This document shows positions 23,486 through 31,663 of a stretch of 40,978 nucleotides of DNA, one piece after another (positions within the stretch are counted from its first letter, which is position 1; the number at the start of each line of letters is the position of its first letter). The translations under genes were made by a program, and so were the position numbers. Source of the DNA: Treponema sp. (GTDB lineage Bacteria > Spirochaetota > Spirochaetia > Treponematales > Breznakiellaceae). Under the pieces are notes generated by a model. The model worked only from the letters and a program-made list of their open reading frames with translations. It searched no databases and was not told the origin of the DNA. The stretch is taken from assembly GCA_031261385.1 (NCBI GenBank), contig JAISJS010000117.1, positions 1-40,978 of the forward strand. Direction: 5' to 3'.

Positions 23486-24175
23486 ATGACTTTGTATGAG
23501 GCAATCTTTATGAGGCGGTCTGTAAAAAAATATGACATGACCCCTCTCGGTAATGAAGTCCTGGAGGGAATCAAAAAATTCCTTGCTTCAATTAACCAGC
23601 TTGACGGACAAAAAGTTCAATTTGAAGTTGTGTCGGCAGATGCGGTCAAAAATGCTTACGCGCCGCACTATATTTTTAGTTATTGCGAAGAAAGTGACGC
23701 CGCATTCGCAAATGTCGGGTATGTTTTGCAAAAAGCTGACCTTTATATTCAAAGCATTGGGCTTGGCAGTTGGTGGATTGGTATGCCAAAACCAAAAGAG
23801 AAGAAGCAAAATTTTTGTATAATGCTCGGATTTGGAAAGACCGCCGTTCCGCAAAGAAAAGGCGAACAGGATTTTAATCGTTTGCCAATAAATGAAATAA
23901 CTGATGTTGATAATCAAATTGCGAAAGCGGTGCGTTTGGCTCCTTCAGCGGTAAATTCACAGCCCTGGAAATTGCACTTTGAAAACGGAAAAGTGATTAT
24001 TAACTATTTTGGACGGGGCATTATGAAAACGCTCCTGAAAAAACTTAATAAACTTGATGTTGGTATAGCCACAAGGCATATTGAAGTTGCTTTATTAAAT
24101 GAAGGCAAAGAAATAAAATCAATAACGCCTATGGGAAAAGGAAACGACTTTAAAATTGAAATTGTTTATAGTTAA
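23486..24175 (+). CDS. Nitroreductase-family flavoprotein
   Basis: 229 residues from the ATG at 23486, chosen for the strong GGAGG 7 nt upstream; the longer frame (23432) would be translated from the border repeat. FMN-binding nitroreductase fold: LYEAIFMRRSVKKYD at the start (phosphate contact), a middle with ADLYIQSIGLGSWWIGMP, and the C-terminal APSAVNSQPWKLHFENGKVII, which is the second half-motif of the TM1586-like subfamily. Known role: NAD(P)H-dependent reduction of nitro or quinone-type compounds; the substrate is unknown. AT-richer than its neighbours, with a different codon look, so possibly acquired. Divergent from the efflux operon, which could point to a joint detoxification role (inference). 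Confidence 0.85.
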   Translation: MTLYEAIFMRRSVKKYDMTPLGNEVLEGIKKFLASINQLDGQKVQFEVVSADAVKNAYAPHYIFSYCEESDAAFANVGYVLQKADLYIQSIGLGSWWIGMPKPKEKKQNFCIMLGFGKTAVPQRKGEQDFNRLPINEITDVDNQIAKAVRLAPSAVNSQPWKLHFENGKVIINYFGRGIMKTLLKKLNKLDVGIATRHIEVALLNEGKEIKSITPMGKGNDFKIEIVYS

Positions 24176-24237
24176 ATGCGTTGGCGTAATGCAATAGTAC
24201 CAGGTTTCCCCCGTTTGCTTCATGCATTTTTGTTCCA

Positions 24238-24266
24238 TTGACAGTACCCTCTAAACTCTTTATAAA
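24238..24266 (+). promoter_or_regulatory. Promoter of the 548-residue unknown
   Basis: Consensus TTGACA (24238-24243), 17-nt spacer, TATAAA (24261-24266). The leader of about 20 nt contains GGAG (24277-24280), 13 nt before the ATG. Confidence 0.65.
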
Positions 24267-24293
24267 TAATATACTTGGAGAAGTGATTGACCT

Positions 24294-25940
24294 ATGGCTG
24301 AAAATATATTTCAAGGGGAAATGGATCCTGAAATTGCCGCTTTACTGGGAACGGTAAGTGGATCCATTCCGGCAGCCCCGCCTCCTCCCGATTTTAACAG
24401 TATTTTTGACGAGCAAATTGAAAGCGCAGAGCCGGTAGAGGCCCCGAGTGTGGACCTGAGGGCAGAAAGCTTTCCCGAAGTAACCAAGCGCTTTGAAACG
24501 GTTCCCCATAATGGCCTTAATGACCCCAATTATTATAAAATAGCCCTTTCAAACGAGGGGGATATTGCACAGCGGGTCCATACTATCCTGCAAAAGTACC
24601 TCAATACCAAGGATCCCAAGGACCGGAGCGTTTACCGTCAGCAGTTTATCACCGCTTTTTGGGATTTTCTCCTCGGGGTTGCCAAAAAGGCTCCGGGAAA
24701 GATACCGGACCCCAAAAAATACCTCCTCCGCTTTGGCATTTTGCACCCGACCTTTATCGATGCCGAAACCCGGGCCTTTTTTGCGAAGATTGTGGTGGAT
24801 AATGTCCTGAACCAGCCGATTTACTACCTTGATGAGTGGTTTAAGGCGGTCGGGACCGGGGTTGTACGGAATTCCACTACCGACGAGGTGCGGGTTGCCA
24901 AGAACAATAACAGTATCCGTCTGCAACAATTGCTGGAAAAGGCTATAGGCAAACTTGATGGCGCCAAAAGCCTTCTTAAAGCCAAGGATGAGGAACGGGT
25001 AAATCTGGAAAAGGCGTTACAGGAGCGGATCAGCATTATTTTTGAACATTTCCCCCTGGACGGCTTCCAGGATATCCAGTCCTGTTATACCGATTCCCAA
25101 AAACGGGTTTTTGGCGAGATTCAGGAAGTGCTGAAAAATCTGCTGAAATCCGACCATGAACTGGATATGTATCTCAAGGATTTTTACCAGGCCGAAACTG
25201 ATGTTAAATCCCTGCGGGAAAAGGTTGAAGAGGAAGGGGGCGGCGTCACGGTGGATGTCAGGGCGGTGGATACGGAATTTGAAACGGTCCGCCAGATGGC
25301 AAAGCTCACCATCGGCCGTCAGGGAAATCATTTTCCCCTTTTAAGCGGTGACTATTTCCATTGCGGCCCCAACGATGTTGGTTTCCGGGAAAACATCATC
25401 ACCCAGTTTACCCAGATCGAAGCCACCGACCCGGAAGCCTTCTGCCGCTCCTACAAAAACCGGCTTAACCGCATCGTCCCCTATGTGGTGCTTATCCCCA
25501 CCTACGGCGATCTGGGAATTTGCTGGGAACCCTTTGACCGGTTCAACCGGGCCACAAGCCGCGGCAGGATTGTCATCCCCATGTATCCCAAAAATTTAAG
25601 CGTAGCGGTGCTTTCCGCTGTGGCGGATCTCCGCTGGCAGGTGGCCAAGGAAAAAGCATCCTACTACTGGATGGAAGAAGGGCTTACCGGAAACTATTAC
25701 CAATGGTTTGCCAAGATGAAGCTGAAGGGCGATGTAAAAGAATATTTTATTCAGGATTATATTACCTGGATGACCAAGGAAAGCGAAGGCATTCAGAAAC
25801 TCGATAAAGAAATCCGCGGCGTCTTTTGGCGGCACATGCCCTTTTCCAAAGCGGTCAAAGAGAAACTCAAAGGCCGCAGTTACGTATATCAGGAACTCTA
25901 CCAACGCGATGTAAACAGATCGATGAGTGACGGGTATTGA
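24294..25940 (+). CDS. Conserved-looking cytoplasmic protein of unknown function
   Basis: 548 residues, with no signal peptide or membrane segment. The N-terminal 80 residues are Pro/Ala/Glu-rich and probably disordered (SGSIPAAPPPPDFNSIFDEQ). A mostly helical body contains a charged coiled-coil stretch (about 205-320, LLEKAIGKLDGAKSLLKAKDEERVN). A folded C-terminal part contains GDLGICWEPFDRFNRATSRG and WMEEGLTGNYYQW. I do not recognise the family; it looks spirochaete-specific. It has its own strong promoter and good codon use, so it is a real, probably well-expressed gene. Confidence 0.85.
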   Translation: MAENIFQGEMDPEIAALLGTVSGSIPAAPPPPDFNSIFDEQIESAEPVEAPSVDLRAESFPEVTKRFETVPHNGLNDPNYYKIALSNEGDIAQRVHTILQKYLNTKDPKDRSVYRQQFITAFWDFLLGVAKKAPGKIPDPKKYLLRFGILHPTFIDAETRAFFAKIVVDNVLNQPIYYLDEWFKAVGTGVVRNSTTDEVRVAKNNNSIRLQQLLEKAIGKLDGAKSLLKAKDEERVNLEKALQERISIIFEHFPLDGFQDIQSCYTDSQKRVFGEIQEVLKNLLKSDHELDMYLKDFYQAETDVKSLREKVEEEGGGVTVDVRAVDTEFETVRQMAKLTIGRQGNHFPLLSGDYFHCGPNDVGFRENIITQFTQIEATDPEAFCRSYKNRLNRIVPYVVLIPTYGDLGICWEPFDRFNRATSRGRIVIPMYPKNLSVAVLSAVADLRWQVAKEKASYYWMEEGLTGNYYQWFAKMKLKGDVKEYFIQDYITWMTKESEGIQKLDKEIRGVFWRHMPFSKAVKEKLKGRSYVYQELYQRDVNRSMSDGY

Positions 25941-25946
25941 TCGGCA

Positions 25947-25970
25947 TAAACGACAGGATACTATCGTTTA
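25947..25970. terminator. Hairpin between convergent genes, possible bidirectional terminator
   Basis: TAAACGA (25947-25953), 10-nt loop, TCGTTTA (25964-25970). It lies between two convergent stop codons. There is no U-tract on either side, so intrinsic termination is uncertain. Confidence 0.3.
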
Positions 25971-26245
25971 CGCTGATTTCCAAAAATCGGATCAAAGTGT
26001 TTTTCCGCATCTATTTTTTTAAGCAGCTGCTTGAGAACGACCCGGTAAATCACGAAAGACAGAACAAAAGCGGCAATCATGCACACGATAAGGCCCCAGG
26101 AACTGGCGCTCTGGGGATCGGGAAAATGGGACTGGAGAAACAGGGCAAAAGGAATATAGAGGACAAAGAAACTGATCACCGTGGTGAGGATGTTAAAAAC
26201 CGTTGCTCCCAAAATAAAAAGCAGTGTATTGGCTTTTTTGTTCAT
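25961..26245 (-). CDS. Small membrane protein coupled to lspA
   Basis: 94 residues from the ATG at 26245, which overlaps the lspA stop (ATGA). The frame extends upstream, but within lspA. Two to three membrane helices (LLFILGATVFNILTTVISFFVLYIPF, WGLIVCMIAAFVLSFVIYRVV) are followed by a basic/charged tail. I recognise no family. Tight coupling to lspA suggests a job in the envelope or lipoprotein processing, but this is inference. Confidence 0.65.
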   Translation of the reverse strand: MNKKANTLLFILGATVFNILTTVISFFVLYIPFALFLQSHFPDPQSASSWGLIVCMIAAFVLSFVIYRVVLKQLLKKIDAEKHFDPIFGNQRKR

Positions 26246-26772
26246 GCCGCTGTCCCGGTTCCGCCTTTTCCGGCGCCTATCAGCATAGTGAGTATCAGGA
26301 TGATACAGCACACCACCACGCTGGAATCGGCGATGTTGAACGTGGGCCAGCGTTCAAAGCCAAAAATTCCGTAAAACTTTACGCTGATAAAATCCACCAC
26401 GCCGTCAGGCCGGAAAATCCGGTCGAGGATGTTGCCTATCCCCCCGCCAATAATGCCGGCCACGGCCCAGCGCTGGAGAACACTAAAATCATTGGACTTG
26501 ATGTAGTACCAAAGCAAAAAACCCAGCACCGCCAGAGGCAAAATAATGAACAGAATGGGCCGTAAGTTATCGGAAACACCGGCGCCCAAACTAAAGGCGA
26601 TAGCCTTGTTCCGCACATGCCAAATTTGCAGGACATCGTTATTGAAAACATCCTTTATCAGCGTCCCTTCCCGGGGCCAATTTTTTACGATAAAGGACTT
26701 AACCATCTGATCCGCCAGAACGATGAGCCCCGTCAAAATAAAAGGAAGCGCTTTAATCTTGTTGAATTTCAT
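26242..26772 (-). CDS. lspA: Lipoprotein signal peptidase (signal peptidase II)
   Basis: 176 residues from the ATG at 26772; an in-frame TTG at 26781 is less likely, and GGAA lies 10 nt before the ATG. Four membrane helices. The catalytic aspartates are in GVVDFISVKF (about residue 123) and TFNIADSSVVV (about 150), with the family motif GGGIGNILDR between helices. It removes signal peptides from diacylglyceryl-prolipoproteins in the inner membrane, consistent with the several lipoproteins in this window. The third gene of the minus-strand group after NIF3, 26 bp downstream of it. Confidence 0.95.
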   Translation of the reverse strand: MKFNKIKALPFILTGLIVLADQMVKSFIVKNWPREGTLIKDVFNNDVLQIWHVRNKAIAFSLGAGVSDNLRPILFIILPLAVLGFLLWYYIKSNDFSVLQRWAVAGIIGGGIGNILDRIFRPDGVVDFISVKFYGIFGFERWPTFNIADSSVVVCCIILILTMLIGAGKGGTGTAA

Positions 26773-26798
26773 CTTTTTCAAATTCCTTTTTTCCCGGG

Positions 26799-27572
26799 TT
26801 ATAATCCCGTGGGGACATCAATAAATTCTGCATCCAGATGCAGTTCAGCGGCGCAGCGTTCCATCACCCTGCGGACTCCCCAGACCTCGGTAGAATAATG
26901 CCCGCCGGCGATCATGTTGATCCGCCCTTCAAGGCATTCATGGTACACCTGGTGAGAAGCCTCTCCGGTAACATACAGGTCGATGCCCTCATCAATAGCC
27001 TGCCTGACCTCATCGGCAGCGCCGCCGGAAATCACCGCACATGTTTTATTTTCCGCCTTGCCGAATGGAAAAACTCCCAAAGGCGGACGGCCCATAAAAT
27101 CAATTTTTTTTACCGCCCCGTCGATGCTCAGGGGCACGGTAAGGATTCCTTTATACCCTATTTTACGGCCATGGTACAGACCAAAGGGTTCGACATTTTT
27201 AAGGCCCAAAAGTTCGGCGAGGCCTGCATTGTTCCCCAATTCCGGGTGCTGATCCAGGGGCAGGTGAACCGCATACAGGCAGATATTATTGTCCAGCAAA
27301 AACTTGATCCGCCCCCGGTGGTTCCCCGCAACACGCAGGGGACTGCCCCAAAAAAGCCCATGATGGACAAACACCAGCCCCACCCCGTCAGCGGCGGCCC
27401 GCTGAAACGTTTCGAGGCTCGCATCCACTGCAAAGGCAATTTTCCGCAGCGGTGAACCATCATTATCAACCTGGACGCCATTCATTGAAGAATCAATGCC
27501 GCCAAACCCTTCAATATCCAGAAGGCTCTTAATCCATGCGTCAAACTGGGGAACGCTTATTTCTGTGCTCAC
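26799..27572 (-). CDS. NIF3/YbgI-family protein (GTP cyclohydrolase I type 2 homologue)
   Basis: 257 residues from the GTG at 27572 (SVPQFDAWIKSLL follows). The open frame extends to 27641, but that part reads through the dispersed CCACACGAAC repeat and the promoter. Family motifs: SMNGVQVDNDG, KIAFAVDASLETFQRA, GLVFVHHGLFWG (metal-binding His-His), AVHLPLDQHPELGNNAGL, and, near the end, AGGHYSTEVWGVRRVMERC (His and Glu metal ligands). Known: a toroidal di-metal protein, widely conserved, with unclear biochemical function. First gene of the NIF3-lspA-membrane protein group; the -10 box directly before GTG suggests a leaderless mRNA. Confidence 0.9.
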   Translation of the reverse strand: MSTEISVPQFDAWIKSLLDIEGFGGIDSSMNGVQVDNDGSPLRKIAFAVDASLETFQRAAADGVGLVFVHHGLFWGSPLRVAGNHRGRIKFLLDNNICLYAVHLPLDQHPELGNNAGLAELLGLKNVEPFGLYHGRKIGYKGILTVPLSIDGAVKKIDFMGRPPLGVFPFGKAENKTCAVISGGAADEVRQAIDEGIDLYVTGEASHQVYHECLEGRINMIAGGHYSTEVWGVRRVMERCAAELHLDAEFIDVPTGL

Positions 27573-27578
27573 GGGGTA

Positions 27579-27584
27579 AGTATA
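27579..27584 (-). promoter_or_regulatory. NIF3 -10 box, leaderless
   Basis: Minus-strand TATACT lies 6 nt before the GTG start; no ribosome site. The -35 (TTTATT at 27602-27607) is poor and falls at the edge of a repeat. Confidence 0.45.
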
Positions 27585-27607
27585 TACGAAAAATCCAGGA
27601 AAATAAA

Positions 27608-27679
27608 CCACCAACCACACGAACGAAGGTAAGAAACCCAAAGCTCCAAAACCATCATTCAGAAAGGGTGTCAGTCACC
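27608..27679. repeat. Repeat block D between NIF3 and the hydrolase-like gene
   Basis: ACCAACCACACGAAC is followed by the 33-bp module (27618-27650) shared with 15921-15953. It ends with a perfect GGTGTCAGTCACC border (27667-27679) that lies inside the last codons of the upstream gene. Confidence 0.75.
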
Positions 27680-28914
27680 ATAATCGTGAACCTGTCCACC
27701 GTATCCGCTATGCGTTCTGTTCCGCTTAACCGGTTTTTATTTTGCCGCAGTTTCTCCCGCGATGGAAACAGGACATGGTACACCGGATGAGTGGCGGGGT
27801 AATCGGTAAAATCCAGCGGACCGGCGCCTTCGGAGGCATTCAGGTAAAGCACGGGGACAGCGGGGGAGGGCAGGCGGTTTATTCCATCAACTTTAAGGGG
27901 AACAAAGGAACCGAACCAGCCGGCGGCGGCGGCCATAAAGCGGGTAAACCATTTTGCGCTTTCAGGCAACGGGGTTTTCTTCCGTTCTCCGGGACGATAC
28001 GAGGAGTAAAAACCGCTTTCCACGGCAATCACTCCTTTGACATACCCGTACCGTCCGGCGAAATCCGGTGAATCTGCAAGATACACCGCAGCCGATCCTC
28101 CGGCGCCGTATCCGGCAATGATGAGGGAATCCGTACCGGTAACCAAAGCAGAACCGCCGGAAACCAAAGGGGCGCCGCTGTTGTCCCGGTTTTGCCTGAT
28201 TTGGGGCAGCAGATATTCCAGGTCTTCCCGCCGGGCTGTTTCCAAGACCCGTCCCCATTCATTAGCCTTATTGGTTTTATGGGCGGCCCGAAATACCCTC
28301 CAGGACCGGTATGCTGAAAAGGCGCCTTTACGGGAGTAGCTTATCACGGTAAAGCCCCGGTCCCTAAGGCCTGCGCAGATTCGGTCAACGGCGGAAATTT
28401 GACCTGAATCCGGCGGGATAACCAGCAATAAAGGCCGTAAATCGCTGCCGACAGGGGGCAGGTTTTCAACAGGGACCGGTTCGTAAATCCGCAGGGAATA
28501 GCCGGTATTCTGCGCCTCGTTGTGCAGTTTTACGGTCTTTACCGCTGCAGCGCTCAGTCCGGTGGGAACCAATGGCGCGTAAATAAAGGCGATTATGGCG
28601 GAAGCGGCAAGCAGGGCAAGGGCAGGAACGGTAAAAACAAGGCTGCGGTCACGAAAATCATCATTTGGACGGGAAAAAACGCTGGACATCATTGCGGGAA
28701 TATTGACTAAATTCAACAGAAAACCGAAAATTAACAGCGGAATACACTCAGGGCGAAAACCGTAAGCGGGAAACAGGGCAACGGTAAGGGCAAACGCCAA
28801 AAAAGGCAGCCAGGTCAGTCCTTCCAGACGCCAAAGGCCTTTAAAAAAGGGCCGTACAAGGGAAATAAAAAGAAAAAAAACGACAACCAGCTCGGAAATC
28901 CATATTTCTCTCAT
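27655..28914 (-). CDS. Membrane protein with alpha/beta-hydrolase-like domain lacking the serine
   Basis: 419 residues from the ATG at 28914; an in-frame GTG at 28926 overlaps a -10-like TATAGT (28925-28930). About four N-terminal membrane helices (residues 5-130: LVVVFFLFISLVRPFF, WLPFLAFALTVALFPAYGF, CIPLLIFGFLLNLVNIPAMM, ALALLAASAIIAFIYAPL). Then a soluble domain with hydrolase-like features: LRPLLLVIPPDSG, FTVISYSRKGAF, and a putative nucleophile elbow IIAGYGAGG. There the expected GxSxG serine is Gly, so it may be a non-catalytic relative. The last residues (VTDTLSE) are encoded by a dispersed repeat. Divergent from the GHKL-HDOD gene. The family call is moderate. Confidence 0.65.
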   Translation of the reverse strand: MREIWISELVVVFFLFISLVRPFFKGLWRLEGLTWLPFLAFALTVALFPAYGFRPECIPLLIFGFLLNLVNIPAMMSSVFSRPNDDFRDRSLVFTVPALALLAASAIIAFIYAPLVPTGLSAAAVKTVKLHNEAQNTGYSLRIYEPVPVENLPPVGSDLRPLLLVIPPDSGQISAVDRICAGLRDRGFTVISYSRKGAFSAYRSWRVFRAAHKTNKANEWGRVLETARREDLEYLLPQIRQNRDNSGAPLVSGGSALVTGTDSLIIAGYGAGGSAAVYLADSPDFAGRYGYVKGVIAVESGFYSSYRPGERKKTPLPESAKWFTRFMAAAAGWFGSFVPLKVDGINRLPSPAVPVLYLNASEGAGPLDFTDYPATHPVYHVLFPSREKLRQNKNRLSGTERIADTVDRFTIMVTDTLSE

Positions 28915-28935
28915 GTATTTATTCACTATACGTTA

Positions 28936-28965
28936 TTGATCATTATATGAATAGTCTGTTATACT
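28936..28965 (+). promoter_or_regulatory. Promoter of the GHKL-HDOD gene
   Basis: TTGATC (28936-28941), 18-nt spacer, TATACT (28960-28965). The leader of about 30 nt carries AAGGAAG 6 nt before the ATG. It overlaps the upstream region of the divergent gene. Confidence 0.5.
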
Positions 28966-29001
28966 TTTATGATGAAGGATTATTAAAGAAGGAAGATTGC
29001 T

Positions 29002-30498
29002 ATGGCCGCTGTTCGGGCGTTGGTGGTAGATGAGTCTAAGGTAAAAAAAGCTGTGCAGTCGGGGATCCCCCTGACCATTACGACTTTCACGCTTCCCCAT
29101 GAGATCGAAGTTTATATAGAACAGGTTATTAATGTTTTCCTCAAACAGGTCGATCAGGAAAAACTAAAAGATTATATCGTCTATTGTGTTCAGGAACTGG
29201 CGGTTAACGCCAAAAAAGCAAATACCAAGCGGGTTTACTTTACCGAGCGGGGCCTGGATCTGGCTAACCCCGATGATTACAAAGAGGGGATGGCCAATTT
29301 TAAAGAGAACACCCTCAACAACATCGCCCATTATCTTCAATTACAAAAAGAGAAGGGCCTGTACATCAAGCTGATACTTCAGATCAAAAAAAATATCATC
29401 CATGTCGAAGTCCGCAATAATGTAGCGGTAACCAAGACCGAACTTATCCGCATACACGACAAGCTTGCCCGCTCCCGGCAGTACAACAATCTTGAGGATG
29501 CACTTTCCCAGGTGCTTGATGATTCCGAAGGCGCAGGGCTGGGCCTTGTCATCCTTGTGTTGATGCTGAAAAAAATGGGTCTGGATGAGGACTGCTTCGA
29601 CATTCTGGGAACCGATAAGGAAACCATCGCCCGTATAGTAATCCCCCTGGATCAGACCCGGGTGGAGAGCCTTTCAATTCTTGCCAGTACCATCGTTAAC
29701 AACGTGAATTCACTGCCCCAGTTCCCCGAAAATATTTTGATGGTGCAAAAACTTATCGGGGACCCGAAATCGGACATGGCAAATATTGCCCGTCAGATTT
29801 CCATGGACCCGGCGCTTACTGCGGACCTCCTCAAGATCGTCAACTCTGCGCAGTATATGCTTGCAAAAAAAGTGGACAGCATTGCCGAAGCGGTTAAAAT
29901 GGTGGGTATCCGGGGCATCAAAAATCTGCTGTACTCCTATGGTACACAGAAGGTCCTGGGTGACGATTCGGCGGAGAAAAAACAGCTTTGGGAGCATTCG
30001 TACAAGACCGCTTTTTACGCGTACAACCTCATCAAAAATTTCAAGAAGAGCCAGAACCTTCTGGACGATGTGTATGTGGGGGGCATCCTTCACGATATGG
30101 GGAAAATTATTTTTTCCAACGTTCACCCGGAACTGCTCACCAAGATCAAGGAATTCTGCGATGAGAAAGAACTGCCTGTTTCCACCTTCGAGGATCTGTC
30201 CGCAGGGATGAACCATGCGGAAATCGGCGCCCTTATCGCAGAGAAATGGAATTTCCCCGAAGGGTTAATTATGTCGATTCGCTACCATCACGACCCGACA
30301 TCGGCGCCGGAGGAACACCGCGATCTGGTTGACACCGTGTACCTTGCCAATATGTTCTGCGAATACGAAAACGGTAATATTACCTTTGATCAGTTTGAGC
30401 CGGTGGTTCTGGAAAATTTTGGCATTGCGTCCAAGAAACAGATTGACAGTCTGCTTGAACGGTTCTCTGTCGGCTTTAAGAAAGAAAGCCAGAAGTAA
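29002..30498 (+). CDS. GHKL ATPase-like / HDOD fusion signalling protein
   Basis: 498 residues, GGAAG ribosome site 6 nt before the ATG. The N-terminal half resembles a histidine-kinase-type ATPase: N-box CVQELAVNAKKAN (62-74) and G2-box SEGAGLGLVILVL (about 175-187). The usual DxG G1 box is replaced by VRNNVAVT, and no HisKA or phospho-acceptor helix is visible. The C-terminal half (about 235-490) is an HDOD domain: LPQFPENILMVQKLIGDP, VGIRGIKNLL, then GGILHDMGKI and MNHAEIGALIAEKWNFPE, with HD residues kept. Known: HDOD proteins act in signalling and stress regulation, mostly without proven enzyme activity. The pairing of the two domains is notable. Its 3' end overlaps the cysteine desulfurase gene by 23 bp, tail to tail. 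Confidence 0.85.
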   Translation: MAAVRALVVDESKVKKAVQSGIPLTITTFTLPHEIEVYIEQVINVFLKQVDQEKLKDYIVYCVQELAVNAKKANTKRVYFTERGLDLANPDDYKEGMANFKENTLNNIAHYLQLQKEKGLYIKLILQIKKNIIHVEVRNNVAVTKTELIRIHDKLARSRQYNNLEDALSQVLDDSEGAGLGLVILVLMLKKMGLDEDCFDILGTDKETIARIVIPLDQTRVESLSILASTIVNNVNSLPQFPENILMVQKLIGDPKSDMANIARQISMDPALTADLLKIVNSAQYMLAKKVDSIAEAVKMVGIRGIKNLLYSYGTQKVLGDDSAEKKQLWEHSYKTAFYAYNLIKNFKKSQNLLDDVYVGGILHDMGKIIFSNVHPELLTKIKEFCDEKELPVSTFEDLSAGMNHAEIGALIAEKWNFPEGLIMSIRYHHDPTSAPEEHRDLVDTVYLANMFCEYENGNITFDQFEPVVLENFGIASKKQIDSLLERFSVGFKKESQK

Positions 30499-31663
30499 CG
30501 TCAGTTACTATCGATCGCAGCGCCTCTATGCAGTTGTCAATATCGGCTTCGGTGTTAAGGTACCCTATGCTGATACGAATCGTTCCGCCTGAAGCAAGGG
30601 TTCCCAAAAGCCGGTGCGCGTCCGGGGCGCAGTGAAGGCCTGCGCGTACTGCAATACCAAAGCTGTCATCAAGGATAAGTTCCGCCTCCGCACATTCAAT
30701 ATTTTCCGGTGTTACTGATACCACGCCGCTTCGATGCGGGCCGGGCGGCGGTCCATAAATCTTGATTCCCGGAATTTCCTGTAATCCCCGTATCAGCCGG
30801 GATGACAGCGCCGCCTCATGTTCCTCAATTTTTTCGATTCCCTGTTCAAGAATGAAACGAACCCCTTCTCCGAGGGCGGCAATTCCTGCGGCGTTCATCG
30901 TGCCGCTTTCATAACGATCCGGCCCCGATGGAGGCTGAGTTAATTCTTCCGAACGGCTGCCGGTACCTCCTTCCCGCAGCGGAGAAAGAATAAGGCCTTC
31001 ACGAATGTACAGTCCACCGGTACCCTGCGGCCCAAAAAGTCCCTTGTGACCGGGAAAGGCCAAAAGATCGATGTTGAGTTTCTGCACATCAACAGGTTTT
31101 GTTCCTGCCGATTGCGCTGCGTCCACCAGCAGAGGGATGCCCTGTTCCCGGCACAGCGCCCCAATTTCTCCGATGGGGTTTTCTGCGCCGGTCACATTGG
31201 ATACATGGTTGAATACGGCAAGCTTCGTATTGGGCCGCAGCGCAGAACGTATTGCGTTACGCACCGCATTGGGTTCTGTGGTATACTCCGTTCCGGCGGC
31301 AGGTAAAACGTTTACCTTTGTACATTCAACCCCAATTGCCCTGAGCGCCTCCAGGGGGCGGGCCACGGAATTATGCTCCATGGAACCTGCGATCACATGA
31401 TCCCCCGGACGGAGTATGCCCTTGATCGCAAGGTTCAGCGCGTCGGTGGCGTTCAGCGTGAAACAAATGTTTTTGGGATTGGGAACATTGAAAAGCCGTG
31501 CGAGAAGCAGGCGGGTTTCTTCGATTGCGCGCCCTGCCGCCATCGACAGCCGGTGCCCCGAACGGCCGGCGTTTCCCGAAAATTCCCGCAGCGCCTTATC
31601 CGCCGCAATGTAGACCCGCTCCGGCTTGGGCCAGGAGGTGGCGGCGTTATCCAGGTAGATCAT
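30476..31663 (-). CDS. Cysteine desulfurase family aminotransferase (class V)
   Basis: 395 residues from the ATG at 31663, which overlaps the mogA stop (ATGA); an in-frame GTG upstream lies inside mogA. PLP enzyme: MIYLDNAATSWPKPE at the start, the PLP lysine in FPGHKGLFGPQGTG (about 200-205) and the active-site loop cysteine in RAGLHCAPDAH (about 343). Known role: removes sulfur from cysteine for Fe-S clusters, thiolated tRNA or molybdenum cofactor. Being the last gene of a molybdenum cofactor operon suggests sulfur transfer to the cofactor (inference). The stop lies inside the end of the opposing GHKL-HDOD gene. Confidence 0.9.
   Translation of the reverse strand: MIYLDNAATSWPKPERVYIAADKALREFSGNAGRSGHRLSMAAGRAIEETRLLLARLFNVPNPKNICFTLNATDALNLAIKGILRPGDHVIAGSMEHNSVARPLEALRAIGVECTKVNVLPAAGTEYTTEPNAVRNAIRSALRPNTKLAVFNHVSNVTGAENPIGEIGALCREQGIPLLVDAAQSAGTKPVDVQKLNIDLLAFPGHKGLFGPQGTGGLYIREGLILSPLREGGTGSRSEELTQPPSGPDRYESGTMNAAGIAALGEGVRFILEQGIEKIEEHEAALSSRLIRGLQEIPGIKIYGPPPGPHRSGVVSVTPENIECAEAELILDDSFGIAVRAGLHCAPDAHRLLGTLASGGTIRISIGYLNTEADIDNCIEALRSIVTDVTSGFLS

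Noticed and set aside
24271..24280. TATACT (24270-24275) as the -10 of the 548-residue gene
   Set aside because: TATAAA at 24261-24266 has the better spacing (17 nt) from the consensus TTGACA.
27573..27641. Extended N-terminus of NIF3 from 27641
   Set aside because: The extra residues are encoded by a dispersed repeat and the promoter; a GTG with a -10 box at the right distance gives a normal-length protein.
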